A DNA stretch of 61,775 nucleotides from Belliella alkalica (GTDB taxonomy: Bacteria > Bacteroidota > Bacteroidia > Cytophagales > Cyclobacteriaceae): NCBI RefSeq assembly GCF_022549785.1, contig NZ_JAKZGO010000021.1, positions 1 through 61,775 on the forward strand, given 5' to 3'. The translations under genes were made by a program, and so were the position numbers. Shown one piece after another: positions 31,219 to 39,235 of this stretch. Below the pieces are notes generated by a model. It was not told where the DNA came from and did no database searches. It saw only the letters and a program-made list of their open reading frames with translations. Within the stretch, counting starts at the first letter, position 1. Every line of letters starts with the position of its first letter.

Positions 31219-32646
31219 ATGGAAACGAGTAAATACCAAATCAATGGTAATTTTGACGAAATGTTCGGTCAAGATGGTGTATGCCGAGCACATTATAATT
31301 CTTTTTTGAGTTTGGTCAAAAAGACAAGTCCCAAGAAGATGTCTCAATTGCAGTTTTCTGCAAACAAGACCCAGATTGCAATGGGGATGACTTTTAATGT
31401 CTATCATGACAATCAAGGAACGGAGAAGATATTGCATTTGGATATTGTACCGCGGATTATCCCAAATTCAGAATGGCAATTATTGGAAGCTGGATTGAAA
31501 CAAAGGATACATGCATTGAATCTTTTTTTACAAGATATTTACAATGAAAGAAAGATCCTCAAAGATGGAATAGTACCTGAAGATTTGATCCTGAAGAGTA
31601 AGGATTATTTAGAACCTTGTATTGGTCTGACCCCTCCAAAGGGAATTTGGTGTCATATCACGGGTACTGACCTTGTAAGGGATAAAAATGGCGAGTATTA
31701 TATCCTAGAAGACAATCTTAGATGTCCATCTGGAGTGTCCTACATGCTAGAAAGTAGGGAAATCATCAAAAGAGCTTATCCTGAGCTTTTCAATTCTATG
31801 GGTGTGATGCCAGTATCAGATTATCCAGCAAAATTGCTCAAAATGCTTCAATTTCTATCCAACAAAGAAAAGCCTGTTGTGGGAGTTTTGACACCTGGTA
31901 TTTATAATTCAGCATACTTTGAGCACTCATATTTAGCGCTGCAAATGGGAGTAGAGTTGGTATCAGGAGTCGATTTGGTGACCAAAAATAGTAAAGTCTA
32001 TATGCAGACTACCAAAGGTCTCCAGCAAATTGATGTTTTGTATAGAAGAATTGATGATACATTTATGGATCCATTGACATTCAATCCAGATTCGATGCTT
32101 GGGGTTCCAGGGATTTTTGAAGCTTACAAAGCTGGCAACATAGCTTTTGCAAACGCTCCGGGGACAGGTGTTGCTGATGATAAAGCCGTGTATGCTTATG
32201 TGCCTAGAATCATCAAGTATTACTTAAATGAAGAACCTATATTAAACAATGTACCAACTTACTTGTGTAGGGAAGAAGAAGATAGGAAATATGTCTTGGA
32301 AAATATCCATAACCTGGTAGTAAAAGAAACCAATGCAGCAGGAGGCTATGGGATGCTAATCGGCCCAAAAGCTGATGAAGCTGAACATGAAAAATTCAGA
32401 AATTTGATAAGAAATAATCCAAACAATTATATAGCTCAGCCTACGCTTTCATTGTCAACTGTGCCGACGCTGACCGATGAAGGATTGGAAGGACGCCACG
32501 TAGATCTCAGACCATACATATTATATGGTGAAGAGATCGAAGTGATTCCTGGTGCACTCACGAGGGTCGCACTCAAAAAAGGTTCATTGGTAGTCAACAG
32601 CTCCCAAGGTGGGGGTAGTAAAGATACATGGGTTTTATATAATTAA
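31219..32646 (+). CDS. circularly permuted ATP-grasp protein of the Anbu cluster
   Basis: This 475-residue protein belongs to the circularly permuted ATP-grasp family. Seen are GKQRIHALNLF-like helices (LKQRIHALNLFLQDIYNE, about 93-110), ILEDNLRCPSGVSYMLE (metal/ATP site, about 168-184), DVLYRRIDDTFMDP, the lysine-bearing VVKETNAAGGYGMLIGP (about 370-386) and the terminal SSQGGGSKDTW. ATP-grasp ligases join a carboxylate to an amine; in this cluster a peptide-forming role has been proposed by comparative genomics but not shown, to my knowledge. It leads four genes, nine bases before the alpha-E gene. No signal peptide is visible. Confidence 0.88.
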   Translation: METSKYQINGNFDEMFGQDGVCRAHYNSFLSLVKKTSPKKMSQLQFSANKTQIAMGMTFNVYHDNQGTEKILHLDIVPRIIPNSEWQLLEAGLKQRIHALNLFLQDIYNERKILKDGIVPEDLILKSKDYLEPCIGLTPPKGIWCHITGTDLVRDKNGEYYILEDNLRCPSGVSYMLESREIIKRAYPELFNSMGVMPVSDYPAKLLKMLQFLSNKEKPVVGVLTPGIYNSAYFEHSYLALQMGVELVSGVDLVTKNSKVYMQTTKGLQQIDVLYRRIDDTFMDPLTFNPDSMLGVPGIFEAYKAGNIAFANAPGTGVADDKAVYAYVPRIIKYYLNEEPILNNVPTYLCREEEDRKYVLENIHNLVVKETNAAGGYGMLIGPKADEAEHEKFRNLIRNNPNNYIAQPTLSLSTVPTLTDEGLEGRHVDLRPYILYGEEIEVIPGALTRVALKKGSLVVNSSQGGGSKDTWVLYN

Positions 32647-32655
32647 TTAAGAAGT

Positions 32656-33633
32656 ATGTTAAGTAGAGTAGCAAATTCAATATATTGGTTGGGTAGATAT
32701 TTGGAGAGAGCAGAAAACTATGCCCGATTTATAGATGTAAACATCAACCTATCGATGGACTTACCTCCTGATATGAACGAGCAGTGGGAGCCCCTTGTGC
32801 TAGCGACAGGAGATCACGAACTTTTCAAAACAAAAAACTTAAAGTTTGATAGAAAAAATGTCATTCATTTCTTGACCTTTGATTCTGAAAATCTGAATTC
32901 TATTATCTCTTCGATTACTTTTGCAAGGGAAAATGCAAGGATAATTAGAGAGAATTTGACCAAAGAAACTTGGGAAAAGTTGAATGAACTTTATCATTTT
33001 GTGCAAAAAAAATCCACAAAAAAAGAATGGAAGGCTGAAGATTTAAGAGAGTTTTTCGAATCCGTAAAAAATCAAGTTTTATTGCTTTATGGGCTTGCAG
33101 AAAGTACAGTGGCAAGGACTGAAGGGTGGCATTTCAGACAATTGGGAATGTATCTCGAAAGGGCAGACAAGACAAGCCGAATTCTTGATGTAAAGTACCA
33201 TATCATTCTACCTTCTCCTACTATGATAGGTACTCCATTGGATTTTTTGCACTGGACAGCCCTTTTGAAATCAGTGACCGCATTCAATACATATAGGAGG
33301 ATTTACGGGAATATAGATTCTTCAAATGTAGTAGAGTTTTTGGTTCTCAATAAGTATTTCCCTAGGTCTATGTTTTATTGTCTGGTAGAAGCTGAAAAGT
33401 GTCTACAAAAGATATCAGGAGAAGGTAGTTCGGGGTATAGAAATAGCGCAGAGAAAGCGATGGGTGAATTAAGATCCAAATTGGAATTTGATGATGTCTC
33501 GGATGTGATCAATTCTGGGCTTCATGAGTACTTAGATGATATGCAGTTGAAGATTAATAAAATATCAAATGAGATAGATCGGAATTTCTTTCAAATAAAG
33601 CATAACTTTGTATCTCAAATTAACGAACAATAA
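32656..33633 (+). CDS. alpha-E domain protein of the Anbu cluster
   Basis: This 325-residue all-helical protein starts MLSRVANSIYWLGRYLERAE, the hallmark of the alpha-E family, and has a second matching segment EGWHFRQLGMYLERADKTSR (about 156-175), followed by LHWTALLKSVTAFNTYRR. Alpha-E proteins almost always sit beside a circularly permuted ATP-grasp and a transglutaminase-like protease. Their activity is unknown; a partner or scaffold role is guessed. The stop TAA shares its last base with the ATG of the Anbu gene (TAATG), so translation is coupled. Confidence 0.88.
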   Translation: MLSRVANSIYWLGRYLERAENYARFIDVNINLSMDLPPDMNEQWEPLVLATGDHELFKTKNLKFDRKNVIHFLTFDSENLNSIISSITFARENARIIRENLTKETWEKLNELYHFVQKKSTKKEWKAEDLREFFESVKNQVLLLYGLAESTVARTEGWHFRQLGMYLERADKTSRILDVKYHIILPSPTMIGTPLDFLHWTALLKSVTAFNTYRRIYGNIDSSNVVEFLVLNKYFPRSMFYCLVEAEKCLQKISGEGSSGYRNSAEKAMGELRSKLEFDDVSDVINSGLHEYLDDMQLKINKISNEIDRNFFQIKHNFVSQINEQ

Positions 33634-34379
33634 TGACATTTTGCTTAGGAATTAAAACAAAATATGGTATTGTGGGACTTTCTGATACAAGGATTACTTC
33701 CGGCAGTGAGACGACCACTTCTAAAAAAGTATATACTGTCAATAAGAAAAAGCATTCATTTTTTATCATGACCTCAGGCTTACGTTCGGTTAGGGATAAA
33801 GCCATCACATATTTTTCTGAAATTATAGAAGATAGGGATGATAAATTCAACAAGCTTTACAAAGCAGTAAATGAATTTGGAGATCAGATAAAGCGTGTTG
33901 CAAAAGAAGATAAAGAACATTTGGAGTCAGCAGGATTGTCTTTCAATCTGTTTTCGATCATCGGTGGACAGCTTGAAGAAGATAAATCCCCAAAACTCTA
34001 TCTACTTTATCCTCAAGGAAACTGGATAGAAATCAGAAGAGGGACACCATTTGTAATCATTGGTAATTCAGGAGGTGGCAATCCAGTCTTAAAACGCTCC
34101 TTGACTTATGATGAGCCTTTGGATTATGCTTTGAAATGCGCTTTCCTTTCATTTGATGCGACAAGAATTTCAGCGAATGATGTGGATTTTCCAATTGATA
34201 CTGTTGTTTTGGAAAATGATACCTACAACATCATTGAGAAAAGGTTTAGTCAACAAGAACTTCAGCATATTTCTGAATTTTGGAATGGTAGGCTAAGAGA
34301 AGCTATCAAAGAGTTGCCTGCTGATGTATTGAAGAAAGCATTTGAAAAAGACATGCCTATTCCAGATGTAATAGTATGA
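33633..34379 (+). CDS. Anbu, proteasome-like peptidase
   Basis: This 248-residue protein starts MTFCLGIKTKYGIVGLSDTR. Removal of Met would expose a threonine as the N-terminal nucleophile, and Asp18 (SDTR) and Lys31/32 (TSKKV) fit the proteasome-type catalytic set. IIGNSGGGNPVLKRSL (about 145-160) is typical of Anbu ('ancestral beta subunit', bacterial proteasome homologue). Published Anbu structures form open, helical or ring-like assemblies, and peptidase activity is debated. It sits between alpha-E (one-base overlap) and the transglutaminase-like protein (four-base ATGA overlap). Confidence 0.9.
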   Translation: MTFCLGIKTKYGIVGLSDTRITSGSETTTSKKVYTVNKKKHSFFIMTSGLRSVRDKAITYFSEIIEDRDDKFNKLYKAVNEFGDQIKRVAKEDKEHLESAGLSFNLFSIIGGQLEEDKSPKLYLLYPQGNWIEIRRGTPFVIIGNSGGGNPVLKRSLTYDEPLDYALKCAFLSFDATRISANDVDFPIDTVVLENDTYNIIEKRFSQQELQHISEFWNGRLREAIKELPADVLKKAFEKDMPIPDVIV

Positions 34380-35221
34380 TACTGCTCGTAGATCATTTGT
34401 CGAAGTATTCGTATGATGAAAAAGTAAGTCTAAATCCCCATAGTTTATTGTTGATTCCTCAGCAGAGAAGTTACATCAAGGTTCTTGAATCAGAGTTGCT
34501 CATTGCTCCAACTCCGATGGGGAAAAACGAAAGAATCAATGCAGAAGGGAATCCTTATTTTCAAGTTTGGTTCAGTGAGACAACAGCAAGTCTTCAAGTC
34601 CAATCAAAACTTAAGTTGGAAATTACTGCTTTTAATCCATATGGTTTTATACTTCAAAGTGGATTGATTTATCCTTTCGATTACTTTGTTTATCCAGATG
34701 AGTTATTGCCTGCTTTGCATTTGTATAGACAGGTTGAAGATGATCATGATGAACTCCTTACTTGTATCAATAATGCAAAAAGTGCTTCAAGAGATCATAT
34801 TTCTTTTTTGGCAGCACTGGTAGCGGATGTTCATAAGGATTGGAAACACATTATCAGGGAAGAAGAAGGTTTGATGACCGTGCAAGAGATGTTTGAAAGT
34901 CAAAAAGGCTCTTGTAGAGATCTCTCTTGGCTTTTGATGCAGATGCTTAGGAAAGTTGGAATGGCAGCCAGGTTTGTAAGTGGTTATGCTTTCAATCCCG
35001 AATTGGCAGAAGGGCATGAGCTTCATGCTTGGGTGGAAGTCTTTTTACCAGGAGCTGGGTGGGTAGGGTTAGACCCCAGCTTGGGTTTACTTTCTGATCA
35101 AAATTATATCCCACTAGCTTGTAGTTACCATCCTTTAAATACTTTGCCTGTCTATGGGACTTTTGGTGGTAAAGGAAAGTCAAGATTGTTTTCTGAAGTG
35201 ATCATCAAACAATTAGATTAA
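34376..35221 (+). CDS. transglutaminase-like cysteine protease of the Anbu cluster
   Basis: This 281-residue protein has an N-terminal beta domain (LVDHLSKYSYDEKVSLNPHS, the bacterial transglutaminase-associated region) and a papain-like core. The triad is visible: Cys in QKGSCRDLSW (about 182), His in GHELHAWVEVF (about 217) and Asp in WVGLDPSLG (about 232). Such enzymes usually cleave peptides or isopeptide bonds. In this cluster it could trim or recycle products of the ATP-grasp ligase. It is the last gene of the operon, and a terminator follows six bases after the stop. Confidence 0.88.
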   Translation: MILLVDHLSKYSYDEKVSLNPHSLLLIPQQRSYIKVLESELLIAPTPMGKNERINAEGNPYFQVWFSETTASLQVQSKLKLEITAFNPYGFILQSGLIYPFDYFVYPDELLPALHLYRQVEDDHDELLTCINNAKSASRDHISFLAALVADVHKDWKHIIREEEGLMTVQEMFESQKGSCRDLSWLLMQMLRKVGMAARFVSGYAFNPELAEGHELHAWVEVFLPGAGWVGLDPSLGLLSDQNYIPLACSYHPLNTLPVYGTFGGKGKSRLFSEVIIKQLD

Positions 35222-35664
35222 TTATTTCGCTTCTGAATTTTGCCACGAAGAAATTTCAGAAGCGATTTTGCTTTTTAAAAGTGGTGAGGTAAATGTTAGT
35301 TTCTTAAGTCTAAAAGAAATGTTTTTAAAGCTATTGACCCTTAGTTGTTTATTGGTTTTCTGTTTTAGCTTAGTTTGAATCCTTAAGCTCCTTTGTCAAT
35401 TTTAAAAAAAAGTCTATGTATGTGTTTTTATGTGCATCTAATTGTTCAATATAAATTAAGCTGAACTATTTTTGTTGTATTCCTGTATAAATCAATGTGA
35501 TTGCCCACAAGTATTCCTATTGAATAATATGAAGGTTTTCTATATTGGAAAATCGATATTTGATTTTCAGGTCATGTTGGTGTAGTTGAAAAACATGATT
35601 ATTGGACTTCATGGCTTTTAGAATAAAAAAGGGTATCCAAAACCATAAAATATAAAGTGAACAC
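35222..35664. other. spacer of 443 bases after the Anbu operon
   Basis: The start holds the Anbu terminator. Further on, TATTTTTG at 35467-35474 matches the -7 box and could serve the metallophosphoesterase gene with a leader of about 185 bases. No ORF or RNA gene is supported. Confidence 0.5.
35227..35265 (+). terminator. Anbu-operon terminator
   Basis: TCGCTTCTGAA (35227-35237) pairs with TTCAGAAGCGA (35255-35265), followed by TTTTGCTTTTT. Confidence 0.8.
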
Positions 35665-36915
35665 ATGAATCAAATTGGAGGTTTAATTTTCTTAATTGCA
35701 GTTTTTTTATTTTCCACTTTTCTTAATTGGTATGTTTTTCAGTCATTGAAAACCTTGATTGCTGATTTGGAATCTATAAAAGTCAGAAATTTTTCCTTCA
35801 CAGTGTACTGGGTTGTTTTCACAGGTATCACATTTTGGGTGGTCTTTACGTTTTACAGTATTTTCAAAGCAGGAGAGATAAGCACTGAACATCAGCAAGT
35901 TTTGAATGTATTCCTAACACTCATTGTAACTCAATTGGTTTGTGTGATTTTTCTGTTTGGGGAAGATATTGTTAGAAATTTTCAAGCTGGTTTATCTTAT
36001 ATTTTGAATGGTAAAGAAGCAACAACATTTCCTTCTAGGGTAAAATGGTTGAGTATAGTTGCATTAACAGTTTCTTTGGTTCCATTGACGAGTTTTGTAT
36101 ATGGAATCACCAAGGGCAAATACAATTTTACAGTCCATAAAGAAACCCTATATTTTGACGATTTACCAGAAGCTTTTGATGGTTTTACGATCACTCAAAT
36201 CTCTGATATTCATGCAGGCAGTTTCAAGAATTATGAAGCTGTCAGGAAGGGAGTAGATCTTGCTATGGCTCAAAACTCTGATTTATTTGTGTTTACTGGA
36301 GACTTGGTCAATCATTATGCAGAAGAGATAGAGCCCATGCTATCAATTTTCAAGGAAATCAAAGCTCCTTATGGCCAATTTTCGATTATTGGGAACCATG
36401 ACTATGGGGATTATGGGAGTTGGGATTCCCCAGAAGAAAAGGTAGCTAATTTTAAGAAATTCAAAGATCAACACAAAAGATTGGGCTATAGGTTATTGTT
36501 GGATGAAAATGTAAAAATCCAGAAAGATGGTCAAGAAATTACATTGGTAGGAGTAGAGAATTGGGGAGTTGGCTTTCAGTCCAAAGGAGATTTGGAAAAG
36601 GCTTTGGAAGGGACAAGCAAAGAAGAATTTAAGGTTCTCTTATCGCACGATCCTTCACATTGGGATCGAGAAGTGAAGCGTAACTCTAATAAAATACATC
36701 TTACTCTTTCTGGTCATACACATGGAATGCAGTTTGGAATAGAAACACCTATTCTAAAATGGAGCCCAGTACAATATAGATATCCGAATTGGGCAGGTTT
36801 GGTGGAAGAGTCAGGAAGGTATCTGTATGTAAATAGAGGCTTTGGTTTTCATGCATTTTCTGGGAGGGTAGGGATTTGGCCAGAAATTACAGTGATTGAG
36901 CTAAGAAAGAAGTGA
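35665..36915 (+). CDS. membrane-anchored metallophosphoesterase
   Basis: This 416-residue protein has four N-terminal hydrophobic helices (about 5-27, 47-70, 84-104, 130-150) and then a calcineurin-like phosphoesterase domain. All metal-binding blocks are present: QISDIHAGS, FTGDLVNH, IIGNHDYGDYG, LLSHDPSHWD and SGHTHGMQFG. Such proteins (YaeI/YkuE type) often hydrolyse lipid-linked or nucleotide phosphates at the membrane. The substrate is not readable. It is followed after 22 bases by the DUF4174 gene in the same direction. Confidence 0.88.
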   Translation: MNQIGGLIFLIAVFLFSTFLNWYVFQSLKTLIADLESIKVRNFSFTVYWVVFTGITFWVVFTFYSIFKAGEISTEHQQVLNVFLTLIVTQLVCVIFLFGEDIVRNFQAGLSYILNGKEATTFPSRVKWLSIVALTVSLVPLTSFVYGITKGKYNFTVHKETLYFDDLPEAFDGFTITQISDIHAGSFKNYEAVRKGVDLAMAQNSDLFVFTGDLVNHYAEEIEPMLSIFKEIKAPYGQFSIIGNHDYGDYGSWDSPEEKVANFKKFKDQHKRLGYRLLLDENVKIQKDGQEITLVGVENWGVGFQSKGDLEKALEGTSKEEFKVLLSHDPSHWDREVKRNSNKIHLTLSGHTHGMQFGIETPILKWSPVQYRYPNWAGLVEESGRYLYVNRGFGFHAFSGRVGIWPEITVIELRKK

Positions 36916-36937
36916 AATTATTTTAAACAATAAGGTT

Positions 36938-37348
36938 ATGGGTATGTTAATGTTGTGTTTTTTGATGTTTGAAATTGAGAAACAAGATACAATTGTGGAC
37001 TTAGATCAATTGAAATGGAAAAATAGGATCGTACTTTTTTTTCCTAAAGAAAAGGAATTTGATTATGATTTTACAGACAGTCTATTAGTTGAAATTAAGG
37101 ATCGTAAGATTGTTTACATAATTTTTAATGAAGAAATTGAATCTAATCGAGAAGTTAATATTTCTGACAAATATTTGAATGAATTAACGTCCAAATACAA
37201 AATGGGGTCCAGGAAAGATTGTTGGATTTTAATAGGATTGGACGGAGGTGTAAAGTTGAAAGAAGAATCAAAGCCAGATTGGAGGTTGATTTTGCAGACA
37301 GTCGATACTATGCCAATGAGAATTAGGGAAACGCGAAATAATCTGTAA
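36938..37348 (+). CDS. DUF4174-domain protein
   Basis: This 136-residue protein starts with a short hydrophobic segment (MGMLMLCFLMF) that could be a weak signal or anchor. The DUF4174 signature follows: LDQLKWKNRIVLFF (about 22-35), CWILIGLDGGVKLKEE (about 95-110) and the closing DTMPMRIRE. The fold is thioredoxin-like, but the CxxC motif is missing. The function is unknown. It follows the phosphoesterase gene closely. Initiation could alternatively be at an internal Met (MLMLCF or later). Confidence 0.75.
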   Translation: MGMLMLCFLMFEIEKQDTIVDLDQLKWKNRIVLFFPKEKEFDYDFTDSLLVEIKDRKIVYIIFNEEIESNREVNISDKYLNELTSKYKMGSRKDCWILIGLDGGVKLKEESKPDWRLILQTVDTMPMRIRETRNNL

Positions 37349-37409
37349 AAATAATTTTAAATTTATATAACTATTTCTTCAAAATATAGTACAAAATATT
37401 TTTTTTATT

Positions 37410-37437
37410 AAAAAATACCTACTAGTAGGTATTTTTT
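37410..37437. promoter_or_regulatory. 28-bp perfect palindrome (operator or bidirectional terminator)
   Basis: AAAAAATACCTACT|AGTAGGTATTTTTT is symmetrical without a spacer. As RNA it would be a CTAG-loop hairpin flanked by A- and T-runs, so it can terminate both ways. It also overlaps the -33 position of the promoter at 37455-37462, so it could be an operator. Sequence alone does not decide. Confidence 0.6.
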
Positions 37438-37454
37438 TAGGGTGTACGAAGATG

Positions 37455-37462
37455 TACATTTG
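37455..37462 (+). promoter_or_regulatory. -7 box before the small Cys protein gene
   Basis: TACATTTG is an exact TAnnTTTG; TTTT (37432-37435) stands 19 bases upstream, inside the palindrome arm. The ATG at 37484 is 21 bases after the box. Confidence 0.45.
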
Positions 37463-37483
37463 ATATGATTACCAACTTTAATT

Positions 37484-37711
37484 ATGAAATTCTTTTATTT
37501 AAGTTCGAATTGTGAGGAGAATGGGTTTTATTTTATTCATGAAAGAGATTGTCCCAAGATTCCAGATCCAGTGGAAAGAGACTATTTAGGGCCATTTAAT
37601 AATGGAGATGAAGCTTTAAGAAGAGCTTTGACAATCAACCCCAAAGCTAAAAAATGCCAATCATGCTGCCTCAAAAAAGTCACTTCGGTTCTAACGAAAA
37701 GTGATGAATAA
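37484..37711 (+). CDS. small cysteine-containing protein, unknown
   Basis: This 75-residue protein has a pattern I recognise in small bacterial proteins of unknown function: HERDCPKIPD near residue 22, YLGPFNNGDEALRRALTINP near 37, and a C-terminal CQSCC near 59-63. The C...CxxCC spacing could bind zinc. There is no signal or membrane segment. It has its own promoter behind the palindrome and is followed after 80 bases by the methyltransferase gene. I cannot assign a function. Confidence 0.62.
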   Translation: MKFFYLSSNCEENGFYFIHERDCPKIPDPVERDYLGPFNNGDEALRRALTINPKAKKCQSCCLKKVTSVLTKSDE

Positions 37712-37791
37712 TTTAGCATTCATATAATTTGGAATAAAACATAGTCGTTAAAACAAAAATTCTATCATCCTTTTGCCTACTATGTTTAAAC

Positions 37792-38337
37792 ATGAAGTTT
37801 AGTATATTTCTATTTTTGTTACAAGTTGTAATAGCAAACAGCGCTTTTTGTCAAGGTTCAGAAAGTGATTTGGCTAATGTAGTTCCCTATGTGACTACTC
37901 CTCAATCCGTCGTAAATGAAATGATGAAATTGGCTGATTTATCAAAAGATGATGTTCTATTTGATTTGGGTTCAGGAGATGGTAGGATTCCAATTGCCGC
38001 TGCCAAATATTTTGGAGCTAGGGCAGTAGGAGTAGAGCTTGATTCAGAATTGGTAATGTTAGCCGATTCCTTAGCAAGTCAAGAAGGAGTGTCAGATTTA
38101 GTTTATTTTATTCAAGGAGATTTATTTGCAGTTGATTTTAGCGAAGCAACAGTATTGGTTTTATATCTTTGGCCAGACCTTAATCTCAAACTTCGGCCGA
38201 AAATCCAAAAAATGAAATCAGGGACAAAAATTATCACCCATAATTATGATGTGGGTGACTGGGATCCTGATGAGACAATCACTATCGAAGGAGAAGATGG
38301 TAGAATCCACAAGCTTTTTTTGTGGATATTGAAATAA
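37792..38337 (+). CDS. SAM-dependent methyltransferase with signal peptide
   Basis: This 181-residue protein has an N-terminal signal (MKFSIFLFLLQVVIANSAFC, likely cut around residues 20-22) and then a compact class I methyltransferase: TPQSVVNEMMKLADLSKDD, the SAM loop FDLGSGDGRIPIAAA (about 58-72), VGVELD (about 80-85) and FIQGDLF. Post-motif strands VLVLYLWPDLN and KIITHNYDVGDW follow. Related proteins with the start VPYVxTP are known widely, often with signals, and their substrates are unknown. Export is odd because SAM is cytoplasmic. It is convergent with the TraB/GumN gene. Confidence 0.78.
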   Translation: MKFSIFLFLLQVVIANSAFCQGSESDLANVVPYVTTPQSVVNEMMKLADLSKDDVLFDLGSGDGRIPIAAAKYFGARAVGVELDSELVMLADSLASQEGVSDLVYFIQGDLFAVDFSEATVLVLYLWPDLNLKLRPKIQKMKSGTKIITHNYDVGDWDPDETITIEGEDGRIHKLFLWILK

Positions 38338-38349
38338 GATTTGTATTTC

Positions 38350-39222
38350 TTAATCAACTGCCTTAACAGTATATCCAGCATCTCGCAACAACTGAATCAC
38401 ACCAGTGTCTGAACCAAGATGACCTGATCCAACTGCTATGAATGCGGTGTTCTCTTTTATGAGCTGTTCTATTCTCGGAATCCAAGCTCTATTTCTATCT
38501 TCCAAAAGCAAATTACCATATTCGCTAAATAACTCGCTTTTCGTGATCAAGTCATATAGTGTATCGATATCCTCACTTAAATACGCTTCAACTAATTCTT
38601 TAAATTCATCCATGCCTCGATCTTCTTCCAACATCATTTTTCCAAGTTCATCTATTTGCAGTTTCATCGGAATCTTATCAAATATCTCCATCTGCGATTT
38701 AGCAGTTTCCAAACCATCTACTTTTAAATCCAAAGTTTTGGATTTTTCTATAAAATGATTTTCATAGCTAATTTGGTTGTCACAAGGCAAGCTCTTCATC
38801 AAGACCATAGAAGATAAAACAAATGGCTTCAAAATACCCAATTGGTCTAAACCTGCACCATAATTCTCTTTTAGAAACTCATCCAAAGCGGCAGCTTGAG
38901 CTTCTTCGAATTGTCCTTTTATATTTTCAAAGTTGGGATTCATAGACAGTTGTTGTAACTGTCCCATCTGCTCTTGATCTGTCATGTCAAATTCCAGTAC
39001 CAAAAGCTTCGACGAATCTAAGGCTGATTCGATTTTTTCATTCATCAGAAATTGATCTTCGCAGATGATATGAATGGTACCAAAAAGGTATGAATCTTCC
39101 TGAAGCCCATTTCCGCTTATTTTCCAAAGAAGAGACTTTTTCTCTATTTCAGAAGCAAAAAGTACGGATACACTAAGAAATAGATAAAAGCATGTAATAA
39201 GTGGTTTGACGATTTTTTTCAT
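38350..39222 (-). CDS. TraB/GumN-family protein, secreted
   Basis: This 290-residue protein has a signal peptide (ITCFYLFLSVSVLFASE, cut near 24). It matches the TraB/GumN layout with two GxxH-type sites: SYLFGTIHIIC near the start (about 44-54) and FIAVGSGHLGSDTGVIQLL near the C-terminus (about 261-279). ENHFIEKSK is the middle block. The family is Tiki-like and predicted to be metal-dependent proteases; activity of bacterial members is little tested. It lies 13 bases after the glycine-rich membrane-like gene and is probably in its operon. Confidence 0.85.
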   Translation of the reverse strand: MKKIVKPLITCFYLFLSVSVLFASEIEKKSLLWKISGNGLQEDSYLFGTIHIICEDQFLMNEKIESALDSSKLLVLEFDMTDQEQMGQLQQLSMNPNFENIKGQFEEAQAAALDEFLKENYGAGLDQLGILKPFVLSSMVLMKSLPCDNQISYENHFIEKSKTLDLKVDGLETAKSQMEIFDKIPMKLQIDELGKMMLEEDRGMDEFKELVEAYLSEDIDTLYDLITKSELFSEYGNLLLEDRNRAWIPRIEQLIKENTAFIAVGSGHLGSDTGVIQLLRDAGYTVKAVD

Positions 39223-39235
39223 AGGGTTTGTTTGC

